From: Pelodera strongyloides
Lineage: Eukaryota > Nematoda > Chromadorea > Rhabditida > Rhabditidae
DNA length: 64,000 bases
Reading direction: 5' to 3'
NCBI GenBank assembly: GCA_036852015.1
Contig: JAANDG010000322.1
Coordinates: 62,001 to 126,000 of the forward strand
Made by a program: the position numbers and the translations under genes. Below, piece by piece: positions 9,359-22,280 of this stretch. Position 1 is the first letter of the stretch, and each line of letters begins with the position of its first letter. The notes below the pieces were generated by a model, which was given only the letters and a program-made list of their open reading frames with translations, did not search any database and was not told where the DNA came from.

Positions 9359-12300
9359 GAGGAGGGACGAGAAGGTTGACCTGAGAGAGATAGATATACT
9401 GATAGGATTGAGAGATATTTTCTTGGCACCAGAGCTAGTAACTCGTATTTCCTGTTGAGTACGGGTCGTTCCGATTGGATTGACACTGCCTCACTGATCA
9501 GGAAGTTGCACTCTAGATAGTTGCACTCTCGATAAAGAATGGAAGTAGAGATTGAGAAAGGAATAGAAGGGTGAGCATCCTTGTGGTGAGCATCAAGTAA
9601 TTTACCGTAATGCCACAATGAGCCGCTCGTCCTTTTTTACATTGCTATCTAAATTTACTGTACCGGAGTGTGATTAATACTAGGGCAATTTTGATGTACA
9701 TAGCCTTTTTTTATATTTTTTTGACATTGGATGCACATATTTTCGAAATTGAGTGGATTTTTATTGTAGCAGCTAACCAATAAACCACATTATATGTACA
9801 CTCAGACTATGTACCCAATTGTGTACATTCCCGAGATTGCAAAGACAAACTAATAGAAGTGTAAAAAGTATTTTTTTTTTAAAGAAAACAAGCAAGATAC
9901 AAAACATAAACATAGTTTCCCAAGTTTTGCTTGTACAGGTTGCTTGTTATTCGTATACACACATATGATTTTTTTTGCTCCATCTACGTATTTATAAACT
10001 CCTGTTTCAACTAATTGTAAGGGTAAGAGTGAAACGTCGTCTAAAACATTGAAAAAACTAATTGAAAGTATTTTATGACTGATGCAAGTGACGAAGAATA
10101 TAAGCCCTGCCTGGCTCTTGTTGTGTTAACTCGCCCAACCTTCGCCAGACGCTCGCCAGAATCTCGCGAGGTGCTGAGTAAACTGTTTTTCAAGGTAAAT
10201 ATTCGAGCAAAAATAACGCGACGAGCGAAGACCGCCCAACAACCGAAAGTCTACCGGATCAGCTCCTGGAGTATTTGCAAGTTCCGTACTAACTCAAATA
10301 CACCGTTCACTTTGGAGTTTCTCCATTGGCATCATATCATATCACATATATTTTATTGGATCCTGCTGAAATTTGACCGTTTTGGAATTATGAATTTACT
10401 TTATTTTTGGCTTCTTGATGACAATGAGAAAACGATTCCTTGCGTGACATTCACATAAAACATTCTAGCAGAGTGATTCATAAGGATAAGAGTAATAGTA
10501 ATAAATATAAATATAGTGATTAATAAACCATTCGAGTTATTCTGTGTCTGTGCGATAGCTTTGTATATGCTTTGTATACAGTACAGGAGGATTCAGTTGT
10601 ACAACATCACAATAATCAGTTGCTATACCGCTTTAAAAATTCAAACAAACTGTTACTGTGGAATTGGTTGAAAAGGAATATGGTCCACCCCAAACCCCAT
10701 AAAGCCGCTATTCACTTTTGTTGTTTTTTATTCCACGACTGCGGTTCAACCATCTGCTAGATTTGGACGGGTTAGGCTTTTCTTATTTTTGAATTAAAAA
10801 TATTGATTTTCGAGGATACTAATTACACTGCTAAGTAGTAACTACTAACTGTGAAAGATAGCCTCCGTATAACATTTAATTTAGTTTTTGAAGTTTTACG
10901 GCAAATTACCTGATTTACAGAATATGTTTGGTGCCCCCTTAGACCTTCTATTAGCTTTCTATTCTTTCATACTCATCGCTAATCCTTTCCCACAGTAATG
11001 TGTCATACAAAAGTAACAAAAGACCGTTAATCGATTCTGTCTGGGATGTAAGATTTGAACCCAAAAAACCATTCCGAAACCATATTCTATTGCCAATCGC
11101 TCTTTCTTGCGCAACAACCAGATGCGCGTTTTTTAAATGTTGAACTATTTTGTGTTTACCAAGCTGTTTACTAATACAGTAACGATAATCACAATCATCC
11201 TTTTCAACCTTGCATGATTTACTTCGTCATATTTGTTCGAAAAATTTTTGATACAAGTTTGGCGCGCATAATTTACTATATATAAAATTTACATCATATT
11301 TATTGTATTTCGTGGTCTAGTCGATCTTCCAATTAGATATACATACAATTCTTCGATTTGAATATAATCCTTACAAGTACCTTTGTTTATCACAAAATCC
11401 CTTGGAACTCTTTGCGCAGCGCTCAACAAGAGATTCCTATTAAATTATTATAGATCCAAAAAAAGCCGTTGTTTCCATATGTAATCGTCATTAAATAGTG
11501 AATAAAAATCATTCGTTATGCCTTAAACAAATTAAACATTTTTTTTGGTTCATGATCTTGTACTCATTATTATATATATTATATTTATGTATTTCTTTGT
11601 TTATAAGGAATTATATATATATTATATTTATGTATTTCTTTGTTTATAAGGAATTACCATTCAGTATCCTTTTGGTCCCTCGTCAGTATACGTGCGTTGT
11701 GAAGCGCCGTGCCTTGGGGTTCCTGTTGGTTGACATTTGACATTAGTTGTCCATTATTACACTGCATGCTCTTTCTTTGTTTATTTATTTATTGTCTTAA
11801 AATAAACCATATTATTATTATTCATGATTGTAGGATTGTGATAAACTATTGTGTGAATCTACATCTGATTCAGCATTATTCGCAGTCTCATTTGCTTATA
11901 TTTTTTGGCCGTATATGTGTTTGTTAAATTTTGCATGTAAATTCTTCGACGTGAATATAACCCTCGTGTGTTTGTTAAATTTTGCCTGTGCCTTTAGCAT
12001 GCACACTGTTTTTCATTATGTTCTATCAGGAATTCCTGGAACTATTTATATATTCACATCTACTATTTTTCAACATACTTCTCCTATGCTTTTATATATT
12101 TTTTTTGCTCACACAAATATTTTTGATCTTTCTTCTTTATAAGGTTAACCTCGTCAGCTGAGATCACAGACGTATACGTATAGACGTATTCCGTATAGGT
12201 GTTCCTTTTAACTGATGGGTGAGGGTTTCCTATTTCCAAGTATCCCAAAAAAATCGGTATGAATCAGTCAATACTACCGTATTTCTGCACGTAACCTGCA

Positions 12301-12769
12301 TACATAATATGGAAAATTAAAAAAAAAATTCTCGTGTATTTCCAAAATGCTGTAAATTTTCAGCATACTTGGAAACCCCATTACAGTACACTTCAACCTT
12401 TTGCGTACAGGCTACGGCTACGGTATCAGCTACGGCAGCAAGTGAACTTTGTTTCGGTGTATATTTACGTTCTTTGACACATTCATTCAGAATTTGACAC
12501 TTGACATTCATTCTTTGACACATTCATTCAGAATTCTAGGAAAAATATGCGTATTTATATATGTAGATCCCATTATAGCTTAATTTATTAACTTAAGAGC
12601 TCTCATTCCACAGCGCGCAACTTTCCCTATCATATCTTGATTTTTGCGGACAGAAACAGAAGTACAAAATATGAAGAGATTTTTTTACCGTCAAAGAGAA
12701 TTCCCCTTGTAAGTGCAAACACTTGAGTTTTATGGCTGTATCACAGAACTACTGATCAAAACCTGAACA
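9359..12769. other. AT-rich stretch, no gene recognised
   Basis: A block at 10091-10195 reads DEEYKPCLALVVLTRP... up to a GTAAAT donor and could be an exon on the plus strand, but I found no matching partner exons. A roughly 42-bp unit (ATTATATTTATGTATTTC...) is tandemly duplicated at about 11569-11652. CATTCATTCAGAATT also recurs near 12480-12535. Nothing else stands out. Confidence 0.4.
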
Positions 12770-15700
12770 TCTCCACTTCCAAATCTGAACATATTATCTT
12801 GAACGTATCTTGAACATCCACTTCATATATTGAAACGTATCTTGAACATCTCCACTTCCATATATTGAAACGTATCTTGAACATCCACTCTATATATTGA
12901 ACGTATCTTGAACATCTCCACTTCCATATATGAAACGAAATCGTATCTTAACATACTTCCATATATTGAAACGTATCTTGAACATCTCCACTTCCATATC
13001 TTGAACATCTCCACTTCCATATATTGAAACGTATCTTGAACATCTCCACTTCCATATATTGAAACGTATCTTGAACATCTCCACGTCCATATATTGAAAC
13101 GTATCTTGAACATCTCCACTTCCATATATTGAAACGTATCTTGAACATATCTTGAACATCCACTTCCATATATTGAAACGTATCTTGAAACGTATATTGA
13201 AACGTATCTTGAACATCTCCACTTCCATATATTGAAACGTATCTTGAACCTCCACTTCCATATATTGAAACGTATCTTGAACATCTCCACTTCCATATAT
13301 TGAAACGTATCTTGAACATCTCCACTTCCATATATTGAAACGTATCTTGAACATCTCCACTTCCATATATTGAAACGTATCTTGAACATCTCCACCCCAT
13401 ATATTGAAACGTATCTTGAACATCTCCCACTTCATATATTGAAACGTATCTTGAACATCTCCACTTCCAATATTGAAACGTATCTTGAACAAATCTCCAC
13501 TTCCATATATTGAAACGTATCTTGAACCACTCCATCCTATATCGTATCAACATCTCCACTTCCATATATTGAAACGTATCTTGAACATCTCCACTTCCAT
13601 ATATTGAAACGTATCTTGAACATCTCCACTTCCATATATTGAAACGTATCTTGAACATCTCCACTTCCATATATTGAAACGTATCTTGAACATCTCCACG
13701 TCCATATATTGAAACTCTCAACCCCCACTTCCATATATTGAAACGTATCTTGAACAACATCCCCCCATATTTTGAAACGTATCTTGAACATCTTCATATT
13801 GAAACGTATCTTGAACACTTCCATATATTGAAACGTCTCCATATCTTGAAACGTATCTTGAACCTCCACTTCCATATATTGAAACGTATCTGAACATCTC
13901 CACTTCCATATATTGAAACGTACATCTTTGAAACATCTCCACTTCCATATATTGAAACGTACTTGAACATCTCCACTTCCATATATTAAAACGTATCTGA
14001 ACATCTCCCCATATATTGAAACATATCTTGAACATCTCCATATATATTGAAACATATCTTGAACATCTTGAACATCTCTTCCTTATATTGAAACGTATCT
14101 TGGACATCTCCACTTCCATATATTGAAACGTATCTTGAACATCTCACTTCCATATCGTATCTTGAACATATCATATATTGAAACGACTTGAACATCTCCC
14201 TTCATCTACTTGAACATCTCCATTCCATATATTGAAACGTATCTTGAACATCCCCTTATCCTATATTGAAACGTATCGGATCCCCTTTCCATATATTGAA
14301 AAGATCTTGAACATCTCCACGTCCATATATGAAACGTATCTTGAACATCTCCACTCATATATTGAAACGTATCTCCACTTCCATATATTGAAACGTATCT
14401 TGAACATCTCCACTTCCATATATTGAAACGTATCTTGAACATCTCCACTTCCATATATTGAAACGTATCTTGAACATCTCCACTTCCATATATTGAAACG
14501 TATCTTGAACATCTCCACTTCCATATATTGAAACGTATCTTGAACATCTCCACTTCCATATATTGAAACGTATCTTGAACATCTCCACTTCCATATATTG
14601 AAACGTATCTTGAACATCTCCACTTCCATATATTGAAACGTATCTTGAACATCTCCACTTCCATATATTGAAACGTATCTTGAACATCTCCACTTCCATA
14701 TATTGAAACGTATCTTGAACATCTCCACTTCCATCCTTGATCCACTTCCATATATTGAAACGTATCTTGAAAATCTCCACGTCCATATATGAACCGGATC
14801 TTGACATCTCCACTTCCATATATTATCTTGAACATCTCCACTCCATATATTGAACGTAGTTGAAAATCTCCTCTTGAAATATATCTGAAACTTGAACATC
14901 TCCCTTCCATATATTGTATCTTGAACATCTCCCCGTCCATATTCCAGTGACACGTATCTTGAACATCTCCACTCCATATATTGAAACGTATCTTGAAAAT
15001 CTCCACTTCCATATATTGAAACGTATCTCGTCCACCTCCATATATATTGAAACGTACTTGAACATTGAAACGTCCATCTACTTCCAAACGTATCTTGATC
15101 TCCCTTCTCCATATATTGAAACGTACTAGAACATCTCCCTTCCCATATATTGAAACGTATCTTGAAACGTAAACATCGTCCATATATTGAAACGTCTTGA
15201 ACAACATCTCCACTCCCTATTTGAAACGTCTCTTGAACATCCCACTTCCATCTATTGAAACGTATCTTGAACATCTCCACTTCCATATATTGAAACGTAA
15301 ATCTTCATAAAAATCTTGAACTCTCCATTATATATCTTGACGTATCTTGAACATCTCCACTCCACTCCATATATTGAAACTATCTTGAACATCTCCACGT
15401 ATATTGATATGACATTTCCACTTTCCATATATTGAACGTATCTTGACTCTCCACCTCCATATATTGAAACGTATCTTGAACATCTCCACCCAATATAGAA
15501 TCTTGAACTTCCACCCTCATATATTGAAACGTATCTTGAAACTCCCACTATATTGAACGTATCTTGAACTCTCCATTCCATATATTGAAACGTATCTTGA
15601 ATCTCCAATATTGAAACGTATATTGAACATCTCCACTCCATATATGAAACGTATCTGAAACGTATCTTGAACATCTCCACTCATTGAAACGTATCTTGAC

Positions 15701-15960
15701 ACGTATCTTGAACATCTTCACTTCCATATATTGAAACGTATCTTGACCATCTCCACGTCATATATTGAAACGTATCTTGACATCTCCATATATTGAAACG
15801 TATCTTGAACATCTCCACTTCCATATATTGAAACGTATCTTGAACATCTCAACATATTTGAACGTATATATGAAACGTATCTGAACATCTCCACTTCCAT
15901 ATAATACATATTTAAAACGTATCTTGAAACGTATCATACATTGAAGCGTGTTGAACCTCT
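12770..15960. repeat. 35-bp satellite/minisatellite array, about 90 units
   Basis: Tandem repeat with a 35-bp period, including CTCCACTTCCATATATTGAA followed by ACGTATCTTGAACAT. Units are virtually identical in the core at 14389-14730, and again near 13560-13700. Towards both ends they carry many single-base deletions and truncated units. Read on the minus strand, all three frames of the consensus are open, because three units make exactly 35 codons, so the long minus-strand frames here are a property of the repeat. The array is flanked by single-copy AT-rich sequence. I take it as satellite DNA, not protein-coding. Confidence 0.95.
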
Positions 15961-17234
15961 CCATCCAAATAACATTGAAACCTACGTTGGCTCCATTCAC
16001 CCTTTTTCTCCCTATTATTCTCTCACTCATTTTTGCACATTTGCACATTACATTTCCAACAATTTACCAATTTACCGCAAATAAAACAGTAAAACGCTAA
16101 TTTACAGATATTACTTTACGAAAGATCTCGCTGGAAAGTAGCTTAAATTCGTTTCTTTCCTACCATTCCCCACCAGCTGTGCGGTTAGAACAAAGGCTAC
16201 CACAATATGGTACAACTATAGTACAGCTTGTTACAATATGGTACAGCTTGTTTAGAAAAATAGAACTTGACACCAAGGTCCCGGCTTCAGCCTCTATGAA
16301 CCACATGTTAATATGTGTTTGGAGTTCTTAGAATGGTTTCCCATCTACTCTAGCTTCTCTACTCTATTCCCAGAAGGTTTCATTTTTGAACATTCCCTTG
16401 ATGCTTGCTTTATAAACTTACGCTAGTCTCGCTGCATAGTTCACAAATTTTGTCGAAAATCTTTCTCTGATAATGTTTACGTTAGAAATTTCTTGTTATT
16501 TTTTTTCTTTTCGTTTCTAGTTATCAAGTTTTCTAGTTCTAGTTTCTAGTTATTTCGCTTTGTCAAGTGTTTTAGTCTGATGTGTCGCTGAATGCAAGAA
16601 GATGTCTACAACTCATAAAAAAAACATTCCAATACACCAAAACTACCCTAGACGTACTAAGGTTTTTTTGTGGATTACTCCGTTAGGAAGTTCAAGTTAG
16701 AGCCGTATGAATGAATAACCTGCTTCCCTGTCAGCAACATTTTGAATGGTGAAACTGGTGGCCTTTGGTGACCAAGTACTTAAATTAAACATCTGAAATA
16801 TAGCATTTCTCTTATTATGATGAGACACGAAGGAAATCTTACTTCACATTGCATGAGACTTAATATACTTCACTGTCGCTTGTCTTTTAATTTTCTTGTC
16901 AAGGCAATCTCGCATGGTGTTTATCGACCGATTAAAATGGTGCACAAAAAATAAGTCTCTCTGTTGATATCTTTAGTTGCAGAAAAAAATATTAAAAAAA
17001 AATTCGTCGCATTTAGGCCATACGAACGGTTGCGTACTAGCGTACTTGCCATTCAACTACTCACGACCGCGCAGATATATCTGCAGAGCGCGTTTACACG
17101 TTGTCAACGGTAAGCGATTATTTTGAGTTTGCCATTTATTACCACTGAATATTACCACATATGTCTGCCACCAGGATGATACTTCATATGTTTACTTGCG
17201 TCCTAACCTTTTAGCATGTGGTATCTTCCCCCAG

Positions 17235-17359
17235 AGGCGCAGACAACATGCGAATACGCGAGAATGCAGAAAGCGGACCACACGAGGAGAAGCAACTGCA
17301 TGGCCGCGGAATCAGGAAACGCAATCTTGCCACACCACTACTCGTTCGAGAAAGTTAAG
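17235..17359 (+). CDS. Candidate isolated exon
   Basis: 125 bp with higher G+C than its surroundings, bounded by acceptor CTTCCCCCAG and donor GTAGTC. The frame that stays open through the donor reads AQTTCEYARMQKADHTRRS... . Another frame is open up to a stop just before the donor, so the coding frame is not certain. No partner exon was found; function unknown. Confidence 0.3.
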
Positions 17360-17868
17360 GTAGTCTTTGTTATTATACAACTTCGGCTTTTAGCCTTAAG
17401 TAACCATTTGTGAAACAAAACCACAAGCATGACCAGTTTTTACGAATTTGTAGAATTGTAAGTAGTATTTTCATTTTTTTTTAGTATGTCTTACTTTTCT
17501 TTTAAAGTTTAGCTATAAATGAATTTCAAGCGATCAGAAATCATCAGAAAACATGATCTACGAAAACAGTAGATGTTTAACATTTCACAAAAAATTCAGA
17601 AAAATTCAGAAAGACAAAACAAAACTTTCTTCCGCGGAGCACCACTCCGTCCGGGTATCCACTGCGCGGTTCCAGGACTGCAGGAGCAGGCCTACGGTGT
17701 GCAAACATTTCGTCCTTCTTTCCTCTCTATGAAATGCATTATTTAATATTCGCATTGCCTTAAACTACTTTACGATCTTGTTTTTTTAACCTTCCAGTAA
17801 TTGCACTGATTCGAGATTAAGAGATCTCTTCCTGAGATACGAAGCAACCAATATTCTGTTTAGATTGG

Positions 17869-17940
17869 TGCCTCGTGCTGGAATCGAACCGTCGACCTTC
17901 TGTTTACTAGAAATACGCTCTGCCACAGAGCCAATGAGGC
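17869..17940 (-). pseudogene. tRNA-Thr(AGT)-like sequence, probably a pseudogene
   Basis: On the minus strand this is exactly 72 nt with a standard tRNA layout. The acceptor stem GCCTCAT/ACGAGGC has one mismatch, the D stem GCTC/GAGC is perfect, the loop CTAGTAA places anticodon AGT, and the T loop is TTCGATT. The anticodon stem (TATTT/ACAGA) and the T stem (GACGG/CCAGC) each have two mismatches, which argues against function. The next bases are ACCA, i.e. discriminator plus an encoded CCA, so it may derive from a mature tRNA copied back into DNA. Confidence 0.6.
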
Positions 17941-19283
17941 AACTTTTTTCCGCGTGCGGAAAAAGTTAAGAAATCGGGTAAGATTTGCATTAATACTAAT
18001 CAAAAGAGTCGGGACACGGGTCTAAAGTATCATTGCATATTTTAGTTTCCCAAAATCCTAAGCAAGCCGCAGGGAATTCTCCACATAACAAGTCATACAC
18101 TCGAAAAGGAGTACCACCACGGTTTTAATTTCATGGTCTTTTCCTTGAAATTATTATACTTATGGACGTGGAGCTAGTGTTCAGAGAACAAGCTCTGCTC
18201 GATTTATATTCGGTGCTTAGTCCTGCATTTGTGATAGCGAATTGGTTTAAACTTCATGTCTTGCATTTACCCGATGAGCGTTGCACATATCCAAGTCTGC
18301 TGTATTTATACTTCATCTATTTTATCAGTACATAAGTAATAACATAGCTACTGTGTCCAATAACGGGATGATCCGCGCCGCCTCACATCTATAGCTTACT
18401 TTTTTTGGTCAAGTAATTGTACCCTTAAAAATCATTTGCATTTCCCAACCGGCCATGATAGGTTTTTCCGCACGGCTCTTTTCATAATTCTTCAGTTTCA
18501 GGTTGATTATAAATATCCAAAAAAAAATTCGGCAGCTTCAAAACCATGATTTCATACCGCCAGTTGAAGGCTTGAAGGTGTGAACATAATAATCGTATAT
18601 TTAGTTAGGTCCCGTGACAACAGAACGTTCGCAGCCAGGGAGTATCGCTAACCGAGTACATACCAGAAGCTAAACGACAAGGAAAAAGGACCCGACGTAT
18701 AGGTCATCGGTATGTTTATGCTAATTAGGCCGAAGGCGGCAGAGTTATCTTCATGTCACGTGCAATTTTATTAATTAGCACTTATGTTTGTTTTCCCCAC
18801 AAAGTACTTTACTAATCTACACTCATTGTTTACTTCAATACTGTATGAAGGCTGAATAATTAGCGAGATTCCCAACTACAATGTTTTTAAACAACACGTG
18901 TTATTGAATTTCTTTCTAATCAATACATGGTCCCATGTTCAGTAGCACCGTTTCTAGCTCATAAATCTGAAATAATGGAAGATACAGTTATGCCGACAGC
19001 ACACAAAAGTTGTCTGCTCAGACATAATTAAAACTTGTTTGTTTTAGGCGAAACGGCAGCGGGCCACTTCGCGGAATACGCGACAACATAGCGATAACTT
19101 CCACGTATGTTTTATTATTTATTTACTATTTATTTAACTACCTGGGGAAGAAAAAAATAACGAAAATTTAGAACGCAATGACCGTGTTAAGATTAGAAAT
19201 GAGCTCGACATTCTGCTGTTTATATGTATTTTGGACTGTTCATCCACATGTTCTAGTCTTCCTGATAGATTACCTTTAACTTC

Positions 19284-19420
19284 AGAGGCCATATTCACCA
19301 CACCGATTCCCTCGGGGAAATATTCCCTGTGGACAGAAAATAGCATTCTGAAGTGAGACACGCAGAGAAAAAGACGGGGAATTCCCCATGGGGAATAGAG
19401 TGGTGAATATGTGAATATGG
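19284..19420. mobile_element. GAGGCCATATTCACC-family palindromic element, copy 2
   Basis: Same ends and core as 824-960. The right end is altered, with GTGAATATG duplicated. Confidence 0.75.
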
Positions 19421-19618
19421 TGTTATCACGGTTGACAATGAGCAATTTGTTTGTACTTAGAAGCACAAAAACAACAAAAACAACAAAATTCCAGGTAAGC
19501 AGTATGTGACCCAACCAAAAAGGAACCATGGACGAACCGACACAGAAGTTTCTGTCCGCAGTGGAAAGATGACGGCGCAGGAGTGTTTCACATATTGGGA
19601 GAGCGCACCATCCGGAGG

Positions 19619-21030
19619 CCGGTTTCACAAAAATTTAACTCCGGGGTAGGGACCCTAACCCAGCCTCGCGAGAGCGAAACCCATTTCACAAAAATTTAAC
19701 CCCCCGGGATAACTCTATCCCGAGCAGGGGCAAAGTTAACCCGTGACCTCTCTTTCCAAGCCAAACCCGGGGCAGGGTTAACCCGAGTCCGGACTCGGGT
19801 TAACCCTGCCCAGCTCGCACAAAGAGTTTCGCTGGCAACATTTGGTAACGAAATGCAATAAGAAAGGTCTTAGGAGTGTATTTAATGTATATTTATGTAT
19901 TCTTTACATTTTTTAAAAAGAACTATAATTTGAGCATACGAGAATTAAATATTTCTCATATTTTTTCGCATATTTTTTGTTTAATCGTCATAAATAAAAA
20001 ATGTATATAATAATAATACCTAAATATACTAGTAGTTTACCTCTCCTTTCTTATATAACAGATAAGTAGAAATTCAGAGTGCCGTATTGGTGTATGCAAC
20101 CATGAAACCCATGCACGGTACCGAGATTGCATAATAAGCCCACAGTATCATGTTTTTCTTATAAACTACCCAAACTTTGCTATAAAATATGCGCCTAAAA
20201 AGATAATACGTGCTCGATAAGAAATCAAATAAGCTGTTATAGGTAAAACAAATTAAAATGCATAGTTTATTACCAAACTAAGCTTTTCACTCTTTATCAT
20301 TACCTTATTACAAGCTTTTTATTCAATTGCTGCTTAAAGCGAAATACCACCCGGTTTGGGGTTTTTTCACCAACCATTTGGGGTTTTCAAAAAAAAAAAA
20401 AGTTAAAAAAAAATAAACAAAATTAAAAACACAAACAAATAAGGGCATCTTGCACAAAAATGTTCTCAAACAACCATATTTTGCGATTTTGTATGGGAAA
20501 ATTCGCTTCAGGCGATTTGCCGATTTTAATACTAGCACGGCCCTGGAAAAATCGAGGGATGGCCTTTTCAAATGATCACGCATACAGCAGCATCCAAATG
20601 ACGAAATGTTGACAAAATATTTCGAATTCGGCTAGTAAAACGGTGGTTTGAAAACGGTGGTCAACGCACGGTTGTTTACTCCTCCTCTTTTTGTATTTTT
20701 TTGTTGAGACCGACCGCTAATTCGCTTTAATTCAGACTAGAAGCGACTTTAGCCTTTAATTATGCCCTTCCTTACATATCACATACAAATGATTCGAACA
20801 CTTTGCTAAAATCGAGTATAACAAACAATTTGGCCGACTTTGGCTGCGTACTCAGCACAACGTTGCATTTCAGGATGCGCAGCCAAAGGGATAGTGCCGG
20901 GTTAGCCGCCCTGCGGCGGTAAATCTTTGTGAAATGGGTGGAGGGTTAGCAGGTTAGCTACCCCACGGGGCAGCCACCCTGAGGATAAAGTTAACCTATC
21001 CTAACCGGAGTTAAATTTTTGTGAAACCGG
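19619..21030. mobile_element. 1.4-kb element with long terminal inverted repeats
   Basis: The left end CCGGTTTCACAAAAATTTAA is inverted at the right end (TTAAATTTTTGTGAAACCGG at 21011-21030). Imperfect pairing extends about 130 bp inward, including repeats of CCCATTTCACAAA and of GGTTAACCC-like strings. The interior is AT-rich and has no transposase-like frame, so it is probably a non-autonomous DNA transposon. Confidence 0.7.
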
Positions 21031-21987
21031 AATCAAACCCGTGATTTTAGGACTTGAGTTATAATGATACTAATTATTAATCCCATTTGTTCTTACTTTT
21101 ATGACTGATGCAAGGTCCCCTTTTTTAGCATTTTGGTGTGATCTTTTTTAAGAACATTGTTACAGTACACATTGAATGACCTTTTACTTTTGCTATTGTC
21201 CAGGAGTATTTTGCGAATGGAATAGAAGATAGAAGAATAGAAAGGGAAAACTCTACAAAACTCAATAGAATATAAACATTTCGCAAATTATTGATTTTGA
21301 CAGATTTTACTCATAAAAGAGTACGATTGATTAGCATATTTGATCTAAAAATCGCAAATGAGGGCCACCAACAAACGTTGAAACGTTGAAAGTATTCACA
21401 GCGACAACCAATTCAAATCGTAACTCGTCAGTAATGAACAGTATCTGAAGGACCACTACTTCTATCTTCTATTGAGAAGATTGAATATTGACTTGATTTG
21501 TTAATCACCATTTTTCATTTTTCATTATGATTATCTTTCGAAAAGTAATACTCATTGTCAGGCTAGCTTCTCCTTCTTTTTATAATATATTTCACATAAC
21601 TTTTTGCCGTATTTTTATTAACCTTTAAAATGTTTATGTCAAGTACGAATCAAATAAAAATAAAAATATTTTTTTTATCGTTTTTAATAAATAAATAAAT
21701 ATGCACATCACAATGATAAAACAAAATAACAGAACAAATTAAAAACAAAAACCAGCAACTGTACTAAAACTACCGTAATAAAACAAACTGTTAAAGCACA
21801 AATAAACATTATTGTGATGAATAAAAGGAACGATACAGGCTTGCTTTGATTTTGATGAGATTACTATTTTAAAAACGAAATAAAAATATAACGATAATAT
21901 TATTTACAATTAACACTAAATGTAAGCATCCAACAGAGGCATTACATATTATTACACGACACCTTAGTATATAGTATTCATATGAAC
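21031..21987. other. No gene recognised
   Basis: AT-rich. Includes a TTTTTAATAAATAAATAAATATGCACATC phrase near 21685 that resembles the CR1 LINE tail. Confidence 0.3.
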
Positions 21988-22169
21988 GTTAAAGCGAAGT
22001 ACCGACCGGTTTTTGAAACGCATCGTGGCTATTTGAATCTCACGTATTTATGCTAACTTGCTCGTATTTAGCTCGATTTGTTTATTCTAACTTAGGTTAA
22101 TTTGCATAAGCTGCATACGAGTGCTGGTCTACTCGATGTGTTTCAAAACCGACCGGCATTTCGCTTTAA
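21988..22169. mobile_element. AAGCGAAATACCGGCCGG-family palindromic MITE, copy
   Basis: Begins GTTAAAGCGAAGTACCGACC and ends CCGGCATTTCGCTTTAA. The interior shares the CGTATTTATGCTAA and TTTGCATAAGCTGCATA blocks with the copies at 35343 and 46752. It lies just downstream of the DHRS1-like gene. Confidence 0.85.
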
Positions 22170-22280
22170 GTTAGAACCAGCTCTCTCAATGAAAATTAAT
22201 TCCTGGATTTTTAGACATGGCAAATCGAAAACCTCATACGCTTCCCAAGTGCAATACACATTAGCTTTTCTAATTATATT

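Larger units (their letters stand above)
15961..19283. other. Mostly unassigned sequence
   Basis: Apart from the exon-like block at 17235-17359 and the tRNA-like sequence at 17869-17940, I see no convincing genes. A G+C-richer segment at about 17630-17700 reads LEPRSGYPDGVVLRGRKF on the minus strand after a CTGCAG acceptor and might be another exon, but it stands alone. Confidence 0.35.

Noticed and set aside
12823..15909. Very long minus-strand ORFs in several overlapping frames
   Set aside because: They are the 35-bp satellite read in three frames. Openness follows from the unit's composition, and frames switch at every indel.
12770..15960. CRISPR-like array of regular repeats
   Set aside because: There are no unique spacers; the units are contiguous tandem copies, and the genome is eukaryotic.
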